The notes under the pieces are model-generated. The model was given only the letters and a program-made list of their open reading frames with translations, made no database searches and had not been told where the DNA came from. Of a stretch of 64,000 bases of DNA, positions 42,181-50,212 are shown piece after piece; position 1 is the first letter of the stretch; the number at the start of each line of letters is the position of its first letter. Made by a program: the position numbers and the translations under genes. This DNA is from Limnohabitans curvus (lineage in GTDB: Bacteria; Pseudomonadota; Gammaproteobacteria; Burkholderiales; Burkholderiaceae_C). Location of the stretch: positions 1,116,001 through 1,180,000 of the forward strand of contig NZ_NESP01000001.1 in the NCBI RefSeq assembly GCF_003063475.1, read 5' to 3'.

Positions 42181-42669
42181 ATGAACAACAAGTTATTTCC
42201 GACATTTTTAGCCCTTTCCGCCCTTTCTTTGTCGGCCACTGTATTTGCTGGAGGCAATCACGCTGGCGGCCATAGTCATGACCACGAAGACTCGGCCATC
42301 GGGAAACCAGGCGTCGCAGCAAAAGCAAGTCGCAGCATCAACGTCGAGATGACAGACAACATGCGGTTCACTCCTTCAGACATAAAGGTCAAGCAAGGTG
42401 AAACAGTCCGCTTCGTTGTCAAGAACAACGGCCAGGTCAAGCACGAACTTAGTTTGGGAACTCAGAAAGAGTTGTTAGAGCACCTAGAGGTCATGAAAAA
42501 ATTCCCAGATATGGAGCACGACGAACCGAGCAAAGTCACGCTGGAGCCTGGAAAACAGGGTGAGATCATCTGGCAGTTCACAAAGGCAGGGTCTGTAAAT
42601 TTCGCTTGCCTGATGCCCGGCCACTATGAGTCTGGAATGAAGGGCGTGATCAAGGTTGGTAAGAAATAA
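42181..42669 (+). CDS. Periplasmic cupredoxin (blue copper protein)
   Basis: A 162-residue exported protein started at 42181 (MNNKLFPTFLALSALSLSAT). After the signal there is a His-rich stretch (HAGGHSHDHED) and then a cupredoxin fold. A ligand histidine lies in KHELSLG, and the C-terminal loop FACLMPGHYESGM supplies Cys, His and Met, the usual type 1 copper set. It could shuttle electrons or copper for the multicopper oxidase just upstream. Confidence 0.87.
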   Translation: MNNKLFPTFLALSALSLSATVFAGGNHAGGHSHDHEDSAIGKPGVAAKASRSINVEMTDNMRFTPSDIKVKQGETVRFVVKNNGQVKHELSLGTQKELLEHLEVMKKFPDMEHDEPSKVTLEPGKQGEIIWQFTKAGSVNFACLMPGHYESGMKGVIKVGKK

Positions 42670-42697
42670 ATTCGACCTTAGCAAAGGAGCTCAAGAC

Positions 42698-43180
42698 ATG
42701 CAACACCAAGTTTCTGAATTGAATGCTGTGAGACGCACATTCGTTCTGAGTGCTATCGCATTGGGAGGTGCATTTTTGACCAATGCTGCTAGTGCTCGAA
42801 CGACCACCATACAGGTCTGGAAAGACCCTAATTGCGGCTGCTGCAAGGATTGGATTTCCCATCTTGGAAAAAATGGATTTCAGGTAGCCGCTCTAGATCA
42901 AGGTAACAATGCCGCGCGCTCGCGTCTAGGAATGCCTCAGAAGTTCGCATCGTGTCACACAGCTCTGATTGATGGCTATGTCATTGAAGGACATGTTCCA
43001 GCAGAAGACATCAAACGGATGCTAGAAGAAAAGCCGCAGGCTCTTGGGCTAGCTGTTCCCGGTATGCCAATCGGATCGCCAGGAATGGATGGTCCAGCCT
43101 ACGGAAAGAGGCGAGACGCCTATCAAGTTTTGCTGATTCAAAAAGACGGATCATCAAAAGTATTCAACTCCTACTTATGA
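42698..43180 (+). CDS. DUF411 protein (periplasmic metal-binding candidate)
   Basis: A 160-residue protein started at 42698, with AAGGAG upstream. An N-terminal export signal (FVLSAIALGGAFLTNAASA) is followed by the DUF411 core IQVWKDPNCGCCKDWISHL, whose CGCC cysteines (46, 48, 49) are a likely metal or redox site, and by ASCHTALIDGYVIEGHVP. The family is common next to copper-resistance genes. Its biochemical role is not settled, with copper binding or delivery proposed. Confidence 0.85.
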   Translation: MQHQVSELNAVRRTFVLSAIALGGAFLTNAASARTTTIQVWKDPNCGCCKDWISHLGKNGFQVAALDQGNNAARSRLGMPQKFASCHTALIDGYVIEGHVPAEDIKRMLEEKPQALGLAVPGMPIGSPGMDGPAYGKRRDAYQVLLIQKDGSSKVFNSYL

Positions 43181-43187
43181 GGACAAC

Positions 43188-43532
43188 ATGAAAACTATCC
43201 ATAGAAAATTCGCAATTGCCGTCTTGACTATTGGCATGGCCCTGCCGTTGAGCAGTTTTGCCCAAGCCGCCATGGATCACAGCAAGATGAACATGTCACA
43301 AATGAATCCCGTCATGACAGATGGGGAAGTCAAGAAAGTTGACCTTGAAACGGGAAAGGTCACGATCAAGCACGGTGAGATAAAGCACTTAGACATGCCT
43401 AGCATGACCATGGTGTTCACGGCCAAAGACAAGACTTTATTGACCAACGTCAAGCCTGGCGAAAAAATTAAGTTTATGGTGAGCAACGAAGGCGGCAAGA
43501 TGGTCTTGACAGACATACAGCCAGCCCGATAG
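43188..43532 (+). CDS. cusF: CusF-like periplasmic copper chaperone
   Basis: A 114-residue exported protein with a signal peptide (to about residue 28) and the OB-fold CusF domain GEVKKVDLETGKVTIKHG ... MPSMTMVF. By spacing to E. coli CusF (H36, W44, M47, M49), the ligands here are H62, M70, M73 and M75, so the capping tryptophan is replaced by methionine. It is expected to carry Cu(I) or Ag(I) to CusCBA. A Met-rich segment (MDHSKMNMSQMN) precedes the domain. It starts 7 bases after the DUF411 stop. Confidence 0.87.
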   Translation: MKTIHRKFAIAVLTIGMALPLSSFAQAAMDHSKMNMSQMNPVMTDGEVKKVDLETGKVTIKHGEIKHLDMPSMTMVFTAKDKTLLTNVKPGEKIKFMVSNEGGKMVLTDIQPAR

Positions 43533-43620
43533 GAATACACCGAAGCGGTGTGCGGTTGCTGCCTACGCGATCATCAGATTTGCGCAAGTGGTTTTTTTCA
43601 AACTTGGTAAGGAGTAAGTC

Positions 43621-44082
43621 ATGACCAATATTCGCAACTCTCTGATTGGATTTTGTGTAGCAGCGGCCTCAATAGGCACTCTTGCTCAAACCTCCGATGA
43701 GCACAAAGATCATCACCCAGCGGGCACAACCCAACCTGCTGCTGCATCCAAGAAATCAACGGCTAAAACCATGAATGCCGACAGGATGGCAGCGATGGAT
43801 AAACAGATGAAAAACATGCAAGCCATGCATGAAAAGATGATGTCTGCAAAAACGCCTGAGGAACGTCAAGCACTTATGGCAGAGCACATGAAGATGATGC
43901 AGGACGGAATGGGAATGATGAAGCAAATGGGCGCTATGTCCGGCATGGGCGGCATGGAAGGCGGCAAAGGAATGAATGGCAACATGGCTGATCGTCAGCA
44001 GATGATGGAAAAGCGTATGGAAATGATGGAGTCCATGATGCAAATGATGATGGACCGCATGCCCGCTGCAACGGTTAAATAA
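43621..44082 (+). CDS. Methionine-rich periplasmic protein, putative copper sponge
   Basis: A 153-residue exported protein (signal about 1-22) with 33 methionines, nearly all after residue 50. The Met-rich part forms charged helices with repeated pairs such as KMMSAK, MKMMQDG, MEMMESMM and MQMMMD. HEHKDHH-like histidines lie near the mature N-terminus. Methionine clusters bind Cu(I) in the oxidising periplasm. No named family was recognised. It is preceded by an 88-base gap after cusF containing a small ACACC/GGTGT repeat. It may buffer copper for the neighbouring carriers. Confidence 0.8.
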   Translation: MTNIRNSLIGFCVAAASIGTLAQTSDEHKDHHPAGTTQPAAASKKSTAKTMNADRMAAMDKQMKNMQAMHEKMMSAKTPEERQALMAEHMKMMQDGMGMMKQMGAMSGMGGMEGGKGMNGNMADRQQMMEKRMEMMESMMQMMMDRMPAATVK

Positions 44083-44108
44083 TATTTTTTCCTACTAGGA
44101 GATCCTTT

Positions 44109-44372
44109 ATGGAACATCCACATGAAGGTCATGAGGCGCCACCGAGCTTTTGGACCACGCGCTATGCGATTGGACTGCTGGTAATTGGAGGGGTAGCGGC
44201 CTACTTCCTACTCACGGAGCATCTGGCCCACGTAGTGGGTGCTTTGCCATTTTTGCTGTTGCTAGCCTGCCCCTTGATGCACGTATTCATGCATGGCGGT
44301 CATGGAAGCCATGGACATCACCACCATGATTCCAGCAGTTCAGAACCACGCAAACCAGGAGAACCATCATGA
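44109..44372 (+). CDS. DUF2933 small membrane protein
   Basis: An 87-residue protein with one or two membrane segments. The pattern FWTTRYAIGLLVIGGVAAYFLLTEH, then LLLLACPLMHVFMHGGHGSHG is the DUF2933 signature, ending in a His-rich tail (HGHHHHD). The CPLMH motif and histidines suggest metal binding at the membrane. The family is typical of copper and silver resistance clusters, with no proven function. The stop overlaps the next gene's ATG (ATGA). Confidence 0.85.
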   Translation: MEHPHEGHEAPPSFWTTRYAIGLLVIGGVAAYFLLTEHLAHVVGALPFLLLLACPLMHVFMHGGHGSHGHHHHDSSSSEPRKPGEPS

Positions 44373-45025
44373 ACCACTCAGAATCGGCTTATGGCTTGTG
44401 GTCTTTGGTAATTCTCAATTCAGCGATCTTCATCATGTTCGCCTTCAGTTTCTTCAAGCCAGCTACTGGACGTGACTGGAGGACCTTTGGCGCCTTCGCG
44501 GCGTTTGTCGTTGCTTTGTTTGTTGAAATGTATGGTTTTCCGCTGACCATCTATCTAATGTCGGGCTGGCTGCAAACTCGGTTCCCAGGACTTGATTTGC
44601 TTTCCCATAACTCGGGACACCTGTGGTCGACACTACTAGGCGAGAAAGGAGATCCACATTTTGGAGTTTTGCACATCGCCAGCTACATATTCCTTGGCTA
44701 TGGCTTCTATTTGCTTTCTACAGCTTGGCATGTCCTGTACCACGCTCAACGGCGTAACTCTCTGGCCACCAGCGGTCCTTATGCACGCATTCGGCATCCG
44801 CAATATGTAGCCTTTGTGATGATTTTGCTTGGCTTTCTCCTGCAATGGCCCACGTTACTGACCTTGGTCATGTTTCCAATTCTTCTTCTCATGTACGGTC
44901 GACTGGCTGTTACTGAAGAAGAGGAGATGCGATCTCAATTTGGTGACGTGTACGACCTATACGCAAAAAGAACTCCTCGCTTTTTTCCGAATCTTTCCCC
45001 GTCATCTGGCACACCCAAAGACTAA
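44369..45025 (+). CDS. Isoprenylcysteine methyltransferase-like membrane protein
   Basis: A 218-residue protein with about five membrane segments. The C-terminal GPYARIRHPQYVAFVMILLG and the acidic TEEEEMRSQFGD are the conserved SAM-binding and active-site signature of the ICMT/phospholipid methyltransferase fold. The substrate in bacteria is unknown; it is probably not a prenylated protein. It recurs beside DUF2933 in copper clusters, which suggests a membrane-lipid or protein methylation role in metal tolerance (inference). Confidence 0.78.
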   Translation: MNHSESAYGLWSLVILNSAIFIMFAFSFFKPATGRDWRTFGAFAAFVVALFVEMYGFPLTIYLMSGWLQTRFPGLDLLSHNSGHLWSTLLGEKGDPHFGVLHIASYIFLGYGFYLLSTAWHVLYHAQRRNSLATSGPYARIRHPQYVAFVMILLGFLLQWPTLLTLVMFPILLLMYGRLAVTEEEEMRSQFGDVYDLYAKRTPRFFPNLSPSSGTPKD

Positions 45026-45083
45026 TCAGCATTGAATCATTGATGTGTATTTAAATCAATGAACCACATGAAAGGACACATCA

Positions 45084-45374
45084 ATGAAAACGATTGAATT
45101 GACAGTAGAGGGCATGACATGCGGATCATGCGTAAAGCATGTCAAACAAGCATTGCAAGCTGTTCCTGGCGTGGTACATGTCGAGGTGGATCTATTAAGT
45201 GGCCGAGCCAGAGTACAGGGCGACTTGCAAGCAGGAAGTACCTCGCTTATCGCTGCTCTGGCCGAAGAAGACTACGTCGCGAACATCGCAACCGAGTCTT
45301 CTCCTGCGACTGCAACTACCAAGCCCGGGTGTACATCGCAGCCTAGAAACTCAGGTCGCTGCTGTTGCGGCTAA
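45084..45374 (+). CDS. HMA-domain metallochaperone
   Basis: A 96-residue cytoplasmic protein. Residues 1-65 form a ferredoxin-like heavy-metal-associated domain with the ligand motif GMTCGSCVKHV (10-20). The tail is unusual: it has no second domain but ends CTSQPRNSGRCCCG, with four further cysteines. It probably binds Cu(I) or another soft metal and may pass it to the P-type ATPase at 47419, which lacks its own HMA domain. A clear ribosome site (AAAGGA) precedes it. Confidence 0.85.
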   Translation: MKTIELTVEGMTCGSCVKHVKQALQAVPGVVHVEVDLLSGRARVQGDLQAGSTSLIAALAEEDYVANIATESSPATATTKPGCTSQPRNSGRCCCG

Positions 45375-45408
45375 CCTGAAAATTCACAATCACTTTGGAG
45401 TAATCAGC

Positions 45409-46041
45409 ATGTGCAAATTATTTATTCTCCTGATATCAGTCTTTGTCCTTACTCTGAGTGGTTGTGGGTACAACACTTTCCAAAATACTGACGAACAAAT
45501 CAAGGCCAGTTGGGCAGAAGTTCTGAACCAATACCAACGACGCGCAGATTTGATCCCCAATCTGGTGAGCACAGTCAAAGGGGAAACTAAATTCGAGCAA
45601 GACACCCTGATCAAAGTGGTGGAAGCACGAGCCAAAGCCACCTCGATCCAAGTGAATTCGGAGCTAATCAACGATCCGGCTGCTTTCGCAAAATTTCAAC
45701 AGGCACAAAGTCAGTTGTCAGGCGCGCTCTCTCGCCTGCTGGTGGTATCTGAGAATTATCCCAATCTGAAAGCCAACCAAGCATTCAGAGATTTGCAGGC
45801 ACAGCTGGAAGGCACCGAAAACCGCATCACGGTGGCACGAAATCGGTATATCAAAGCAGTTCAAGAATACAACGTGACAGTCAGGTCCTTCCCATCAAAT
45901 CTGACCGCAATGGTCTTTGGTTACAAAGAGAAGGCCAATTTCACTGTGGAGAATGAGAAAGAAATCACCAAGCCCCCCTCTGTAAATTTTGATAGCGCTC
46001 CGGCTGCGAATCAAAGCTCCACACCCGGGATCACCAAATGA
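45409..46041 (+). CDS. LemA-family lipoprotein
   Basis: A 210-residue LemA protein started at 45409. The signal peptide ends in lipobox LSGC. The body is helical, with the family signature NQYQRRADLIPNLVSTVKG and RYIKAVQEYNVTVRSFPSNL. LemA proteins are membrane-anchored helical bundles of unclear function, often encoded with TPM-domain proteins as here. The stop overlaps the next start (ATGA). Its presence within a copper island suggests an envelope-stress role. Confidence 0.88.
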   Translation: MCKLFILLISVFVLTLSGCGYNTFQNTDEQIKASWAEVLNQYQRRADLIPNLVSTVKGETKFEQDTLIKVVEARAKATSIQVNSELINDPAAFAKFQQAQSQLSGALSRLLVVSENYPNLKANQAFRDLQAQLEGTENRITVARNRYIKAVQEYNVTVRSFPSNLTAMVFGYKEKANFTVENEKEITKPPSVNFDSAPAANQSSTPGITK

Positions 46042-46898
46042 TTGGTAAAGGAGTGATATACCGCTTTCTGATAGCCTGCTGGCTATCGTTGGCACTTTTC
46101 GCTCCTTACGTTGCCAAGGCGCAGGTTGCGGTGCCGCCCCTAGTGGGGCATGTTACTGATCAAACCGGCACACTCACACAAGATCAGAAGACCGCACTGG
46201 AGCAAACCCTGTCAGCATTTGAAGCCCGCAAGGGATCTCAGCTGGCGGTATTGATCATTCCAACCACCGCTCCTGAGGGCATCGAACAATATGCACTGCG
46301 CGTAGCCGAGCAGTGGAAGCTGGGTCGGCAGAAGGTGGATGATGGCGTTATTTTGGTGGTGGCCAAAGATGATCGGACTGTACGTATCGAAGTCGGCTAC
46401 GGTCTAGAAGGTGCCTTATCTGATATCACCAGTAAGCGAATCATCAGTGAAGTTATCGTTCCCCATTTCAAGCGAGGCGATTTTTTCCAAGGACTTCAAT
46501 CGGGCGTTGGACAAATCATCTCTGTAATCGATGGTGAACCACTACCAGAACATCAACGCCACTCCAAAAATTCCGATCAAGGACTTCGTCAACTTGTCCC
46601 CTTCTTGTTGATTGTGTCTTTAGGTGTCGGCAGTGTATTGCGCAGTGCATTCGGAAGAGTTGGCGGTTCACTCGTCACGGGTATGGTCGTGACTGGCCTT
46701 GCCTGGTTGGTTGTCGGATCACTGCTTCTCGCCATCTTCGCTGGCATTGCCGCTATGTTCGTCACGCTGATCGGGGCGTCTACGGTGCTTCACGGATTAG
46801 GCGGTATGTCAGGGGGTGGGCGTCATGGATGGGGCGGCGGCGGATTTCGAGGTGGTGGTGGCGGATTCGGCGGCGGCGGCGCATCGGGAAGGTGGTGA
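46038..46898 (+). CDS. TPM-domain membrane protein (YgcG type)
   Basis: A 286-residue protein with a signal peptide, a TPM domain (about 40-165: VTDQTGTLTQDQKTALEQTL, VDDGVILVVAKDDRTVRIEVG), then two hydrophobic segments (about 190-250) and a glycine-rich tail (GGGRHGWGGGGFRGGGGGF). TPM domains occur in Psb32-like repair proteins and YgcG; phosphatase activity has been proposed for some. Coupled by ATGA to the LemA gene upstream, and followed by a second TPM gene. Confidence 0.85.
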   Translation: MIGKGVIYRFLIACWLSLALFAPYVAKAQVAVPPLVGHVTDQTGTLTQDQKTALEQTLSAFEARKGSQLAVLIIPTTAPEGIEQYALRVAEQWKLGRQKVDDGVILVVAKDDRTVRIEVGYGLEGALSDITSKRIISEVIVPHFKRGDFFQGLQSGVGQIISVIDGEPLPEHQRHSKNSDQGLRQLVPFLLIVSLGVGSVLRSAFGRVGGSLVTGMVVTGLAWLVVGSLLLAIFAGIAAMFVTLIGASTVLHGLGGMSGGGRHGWGGGGFRGGGGGFGGGGASGRW

Positions 46899-46900
46899 CT

Positions 46901-47410
46901 ATGCCAATCAAACGTATCTTTCAACATTTGCTGTTCTCAGATTGGCAGGTCCACCGTGCTTTTAAACGTGAAAGCCTTGATGCCATCACAAAAGCGATTC
47001 ATAACAGTGAACATTTGCATGGCGGTGAGATTCGCTTGGCGATAGAAGGTGGCTTAGACGGCATTCGTCTTCTCAAGGGCCAATCATCTCGCGACCGCGC
47101 CATCGAGGTGTTTTCTCAGCTAAGAGTTTGGGACACTGAACACAACAATGGTGTCTTAGTTTATGTACTGCTTGCTGATCGTGCGGTGGAGATCGTTGCC
47201 GACAGGGGAATTCATATCAAGGCTGGCGATGAATGTTGGCGGTCGATATGTCAAACCATGCAAGACCATTTCTCCAGATCAGAGTTCGAGACAGGTGCAT
47301 TAAAAGGAATAGCGGCAATTGCGAATGTGATCGGCCTCCATTTTTCCGCTCATGAAAAGCATGAAAACGAACTTCCTGACGCACCCGTCATGTTGAATTT
47401 TAAAAACTAA
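46901..47410 (+). CDS. Second TPM-domain protein
   Basis: A 169-residue protein started at 46901, two bases after the previous stop, with AAGGTGG upstream. It has no signal peptide or membrane segment. The core [44 protein letters not shown] matches the C-terminal TPM_phosphatase pattern found next to LemA genes. It would stay in the cytoplasm, unlike the preceding TPM protein. No catalytic residues can be assigned. Confidence 0.8.
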   Translation: MPIKRIFQHLLFSDWQVHRAFKRESLDAITKAIHNSEHLHGGEIRLAIEGGLDGIRLLKGQSSRDRAIEVFSQLRVWDTEHNNGVLVYVLLADRAVEIVADRGIHIKAGDECWRSICQTMQDHFSRSEFETGALKGIAAIANVIGLHFSAHEKHENELPDAPVMLNFKN

Positions 47411-47418
47411 AAAATACT

Positions 47419-49812
47419 ATGAATGAAAACCAACACGACCCTCACGCCCACGAACACGAACACGGGCACGTTCACCACAACCCAATAGAACATCCCGACG
47501 CGTCTTCTTCTGAGAAATCTAGTAAGAGCAACACCACGGACCTAAAAGATCCTGTTTGTGGAATGACAGTAACCAGGCAGGCTGCGTATCAATCTGTACA
47601 CATGGGAAGCACATTTTTCTTTTGCGGGACCAAATGCAAAACGAAGTTTGATGTCAACCCCATGTTGTACATGAGCGGAAACGCTGAAAAGTCGCAAATG
47701 ACATCTGCTGCCGCAGGAACAATCTATACCTGCCCTATGCATCCTGAAATCCGGCAGGATCATGCAGGAAATTGTCCCAAGTGCGGCATGACACTCGAAC
47801 CGCTTTTGCCTGAGTTGGAAGAAGACGAAAACCCCGAGTTGCGTGACTTCCAAAGACGCTTTTGGTGGACGCTTCCACTCACCATCATCGTGACATTTTT
47901 GGCGATGGCTGGCCACCGGTTGAAGTGGTTTGACATGTCTGTGCAAAGCTGGATCGAATTTGCGCTTTCACTGCCAATCGTTATATGGGCTGGCTGGCCA
48001 TTTTTCTCTCGAGGCTGGCAATCTGTTGTAAACCGCAGTCCCAATATGTGGACACTGATTGGCCTGGGCACCGGTGCAGCCTTTGTTTACAGCGTGGTTG
48101 CCACTGTGGCACCGCAGGTATTTCCAGACTCCTTTATTTCGATGGGCCGAGTCGCTGTGTATTTCGAAGCAACGGCTGTCATCATTTCACTAACCTTGTT
48201 GGGACAAGTTCTTGAGCTCAAGGCTCGCTCTCAGACTTCTGCTGCAATCAAATCACTTCTCGGGCTGGCCCCTAAGACGGCACGTCGCCTGCGTCCCGAT
48301 GGCTCTGAGGAAGACGTTCCATTAACGCATGTGCATGTAGGAGATTTGCTACGCATTCGCCCCGGCGAAAAAGTTCCAGTTGATGGAGTAGTGACCGAGG
48401 GCAGTAGCGCCATCGATGAATCCATGCTGACCGGTGAACCCGTGCCAGTGTCTAAGCGAGTTGGCGACAAGGTGATTGGAGCAACTCTCAACACCAATGG
48501 CTCTCTCGTGATGCGGTCTGAAAAAGTCGGCGCGGCCACCATGCTCTCTCAAATCGTTCAAATGGTGGCCCAAGCGCAACGCTCCAAAGCACCGATGCAA
48601 CGAATGGCTGACACCGTAGCGGGGTGGTTCGTGATGGCAGTTGTCAGCGTTGCCTTGCTCACTTTTTTTGCTTGGGGCCTGTTCGGTCCCGAGCCAAGCT
48701 GGGTTTATGCCCTGATTAACGCAGTTGCAGTTCTGATCATCGCCTGCCCCTGTGCGCTGGGCCTGGCCACACCGATGTCCATCATGGTCGCCACCGGGCG
48801 TGGTGCCACCCATGGCGTTCTTTTCCGCGATGCCGCTGCAATTGAGAATCTGAGAAAAATTGATACCCTGATCATCGATAAAACCGGCACGCTGACGGAG
48901 GGTAAACCGGCGTTTGATCGCGCGGTGGCTGCCCCGGGTTTTAACGAAATAGAGGTGCTGCGCCTTGCGGCCAGCCTGGACCAAGGCAGCGAGCACCCAC
49001 TGGCCGATGCCATCGTGCGCGCGGCCCGCGAACGTCATCTGTCTTTGGACAAACCTGAGAACTTCGAGTCGGGTTCAGGAATTGGCGTGCGAGGTCAGGT
49101 TGGAGGACGACAACTGGCTCTGGGCAACACGGCATTGATGGAGCAGCTTGGTGTGGCTGTCCAGGCACTGGTGTCACAGGCGGAGTTATTGCGGTCAGAG
49201 GGAGCAAGCGTAATGCATCTGGCCGTTGATGGGCAACTAGCAGGCTTGTTAGCCGTGTCTGATCCGATCAAGGCTAGCACGCCCGAGGCTCTGGCCACTC
49301 TCAAGGCTGCCGGTCTGCGTATCGTCATGGCGACAGGTGACGGCTTGACCACTGCCCGCTCAGTTGGCGAACGACTTGGAATCGACGAGGTGCATGGTGA
49401 AGTCAAGCCCGCAGACAAACTGGCTCTCGTGGACCAGTTGCAAAAACAAGGCCGTATCGTAGCGATGGCTGGCGACGGTATCAACGACGCACCTGCACTG
49501 GCCAAGGCCGATGTCGGCATCGCCATGGGAACAGGCACTGATGTGGCCATGAACAGTGCCCAGGTGACTCTCGTAAAAGGTGATTTGCGCGGGATTGCGG
49601 TAGCCCGCACGCTCTCACAGGACACTGTGCGCAACATGAAACAGAACCTGATGTTTGCTTTTCTGTACAACGCGTTGGGGATTCCTGTTGCGGCGGGTGT
49701 GTTGTATCCATTGACTGGCTGGCTGCTGTCCCCATTGATCGCTGCGCTGGCCATGAGCTTCAGTTCGGCCTCGGTGATCGGCAATGCCCTTCGCTTGCGT
49801 CGTGGTGAATAA
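47419..49812 (+). CDS. copA: Copper-exporting P1B-type ATPase
   Basis: A 797-residue P1B ATPase. The N-terminus is His-rich ([10 protein letters not shown]), then a YHS-like domain with DPVCGMTV and FFCGTKC (residues 41-80), then a heavy-metal-binding zinc-ribbon-like unit [16 protein letters not shown] (103-125). There is no HMA domain. The transport motif CPC is at 443-445 in [14 protein letters not shown], the phosphorylated aspartate D487 is in DKTGTLTEG, and TGE and [16 protein letters not shown] are intact. It pumps Cu(I) (or Ag(I)) from the cytoplasm. It starts 8 bases after the second TPM gene; the separate HMA protein upstream may feed it. Confidence 0.92.
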   Translation: MNENQHDPHAHEHEHGHVHHNPIEHPDASSSEKSSKSNTTDLKDPVCGMTVTRQAAYQSVHMGSTFFFCGTKCKTKFDVNPMLYMSGNAEKSQMTSAAAGTIYTCPMHPEIRQDHAGNCPKCGMTLEPLLPELEEDENPELRDFQRRFWWTLPLTIIVTFLAMAGHRLKWFDMSVQSWIEFALSLPIVIWAGWPFFSRGWQSVVNRSPNMWTLIGLGTGAAFVYSVVATVAPQVFPDSFISMGRVAVYFEATAVIISLTLLGQVLELKARSQTSAAIKSLLGLAPKTARRLRPDGSEEDVPLTHVHVGDLLRIRPGEKVPVDGVVTEGSSAIDESMLTGEPVPVSKRVGDKVIGATLNTNGSLVMRSEKVGAATMLSQIVQMVAQAQRSKAPMQRMADTVAGWFVMAVVSVALLTFFAWGLFGPEPSWVYALINAVAVLIIACPCALGLATPMSIMVATGRGATHGVLFRDAAAIENLRKIDTLIIDKTGTLTEGKPAFDRAVAAPGFNEIEVLRLAASLDQGSEHPLADAIVRAARERHLSLDKPENFESGSGIGVRGQVGGRQLALGNTALMEQLGVAVQALVSQAELLRSEGASVMHLAVDGQLAGLLAVSDPIKASTPEALATLKAAGLRIVMATGDGLTTARSVGERLGIDEVHGEVKPADKLALVDQLQKQGRIVAMAGDGINDAPALAKADVGIAMGTGTDVAMNSAQVTLVKGDLRGIAVARTLSQDTVRNMKQNLMFAFLYNALGIPVAAGVLYPLTGWLLSPLIAALAMSFSSASVIGNALRLRRGE

Positions 49813-49852
49813 GACTAAAACCAGGTTATGAAATAGTCAGTGTAGGTCATCA

Positions 49853-49870
49853 GGTTACATGAATGTAATC
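49853..49870. promoter_or_regulatory. Putative CopR/CusR palindrome, copy 2
   Basis: GGTTACA-TGAA-TGTAATC, with a perfect TTACATGAATGTAA core. It has the same 7-4-7 layout as 38873-38890. It lies about 100 bases upstream of the DUF2789-cusCBA operon. A TACATA-type -10 (about 49893-49898) follows some 22 bases later. Confidence 0.6.
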
Positions 49871-49969
49871 TGGCCATCATCTTCACAACAGGTACATATT
49901 TAGAAAATGAAATCGTTAGTCTGACCAAGCGCAGGCCAGCGACATTTGAAGCCAATTGGAATCTGTGCA

Positions 49970-50212
49970 ATGAATCAAAGCTACCACCGCTTTACTGAAC
50001 TCTTTTTGCAGTTGGGTCTGCCATCCGATGTTGATGGCATAAAACATTTTCTAGAGAACCATAGCCCACTTGACCCATCTATTCGTTTGGAAAACGCGCC
50101 CTTTTGGACGCAGGCGCAATCTACCCTGCTACGTGATGAAATACTCCAGGACGCAGACTGGGCCGAAGTTATTGATCAGCTGAATGCGGCCCTACGGCGA
50201 GGAAAGCAATGA
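49970..50212 (+). CDS. DUF2789 small protein
   Basis: An 80-residue protein started at 49970 (MNQSYHRFTELFLQLGLPSD). It matches DUF2789 along its whole length, including FLENHSPLDPSIRLENAPFW and the end DADWAEVIDQLNAALR. No catalytic or metal ligand is obvious. The family is found in many proteobacteria, function unknown. Here it is translationally coupled to cusC (ATGA overlap) and follows the putative CopR site, so it is part of the copper-efflux transcript. Confidence 0.85.
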   Translation: MNQSYHRFTELFLQLGLPSDVDGIKHFLENHSPLDPSIRLENAPFWTQAQSTLLRDEILQDADWAEVIDQLNAALRRGKQ

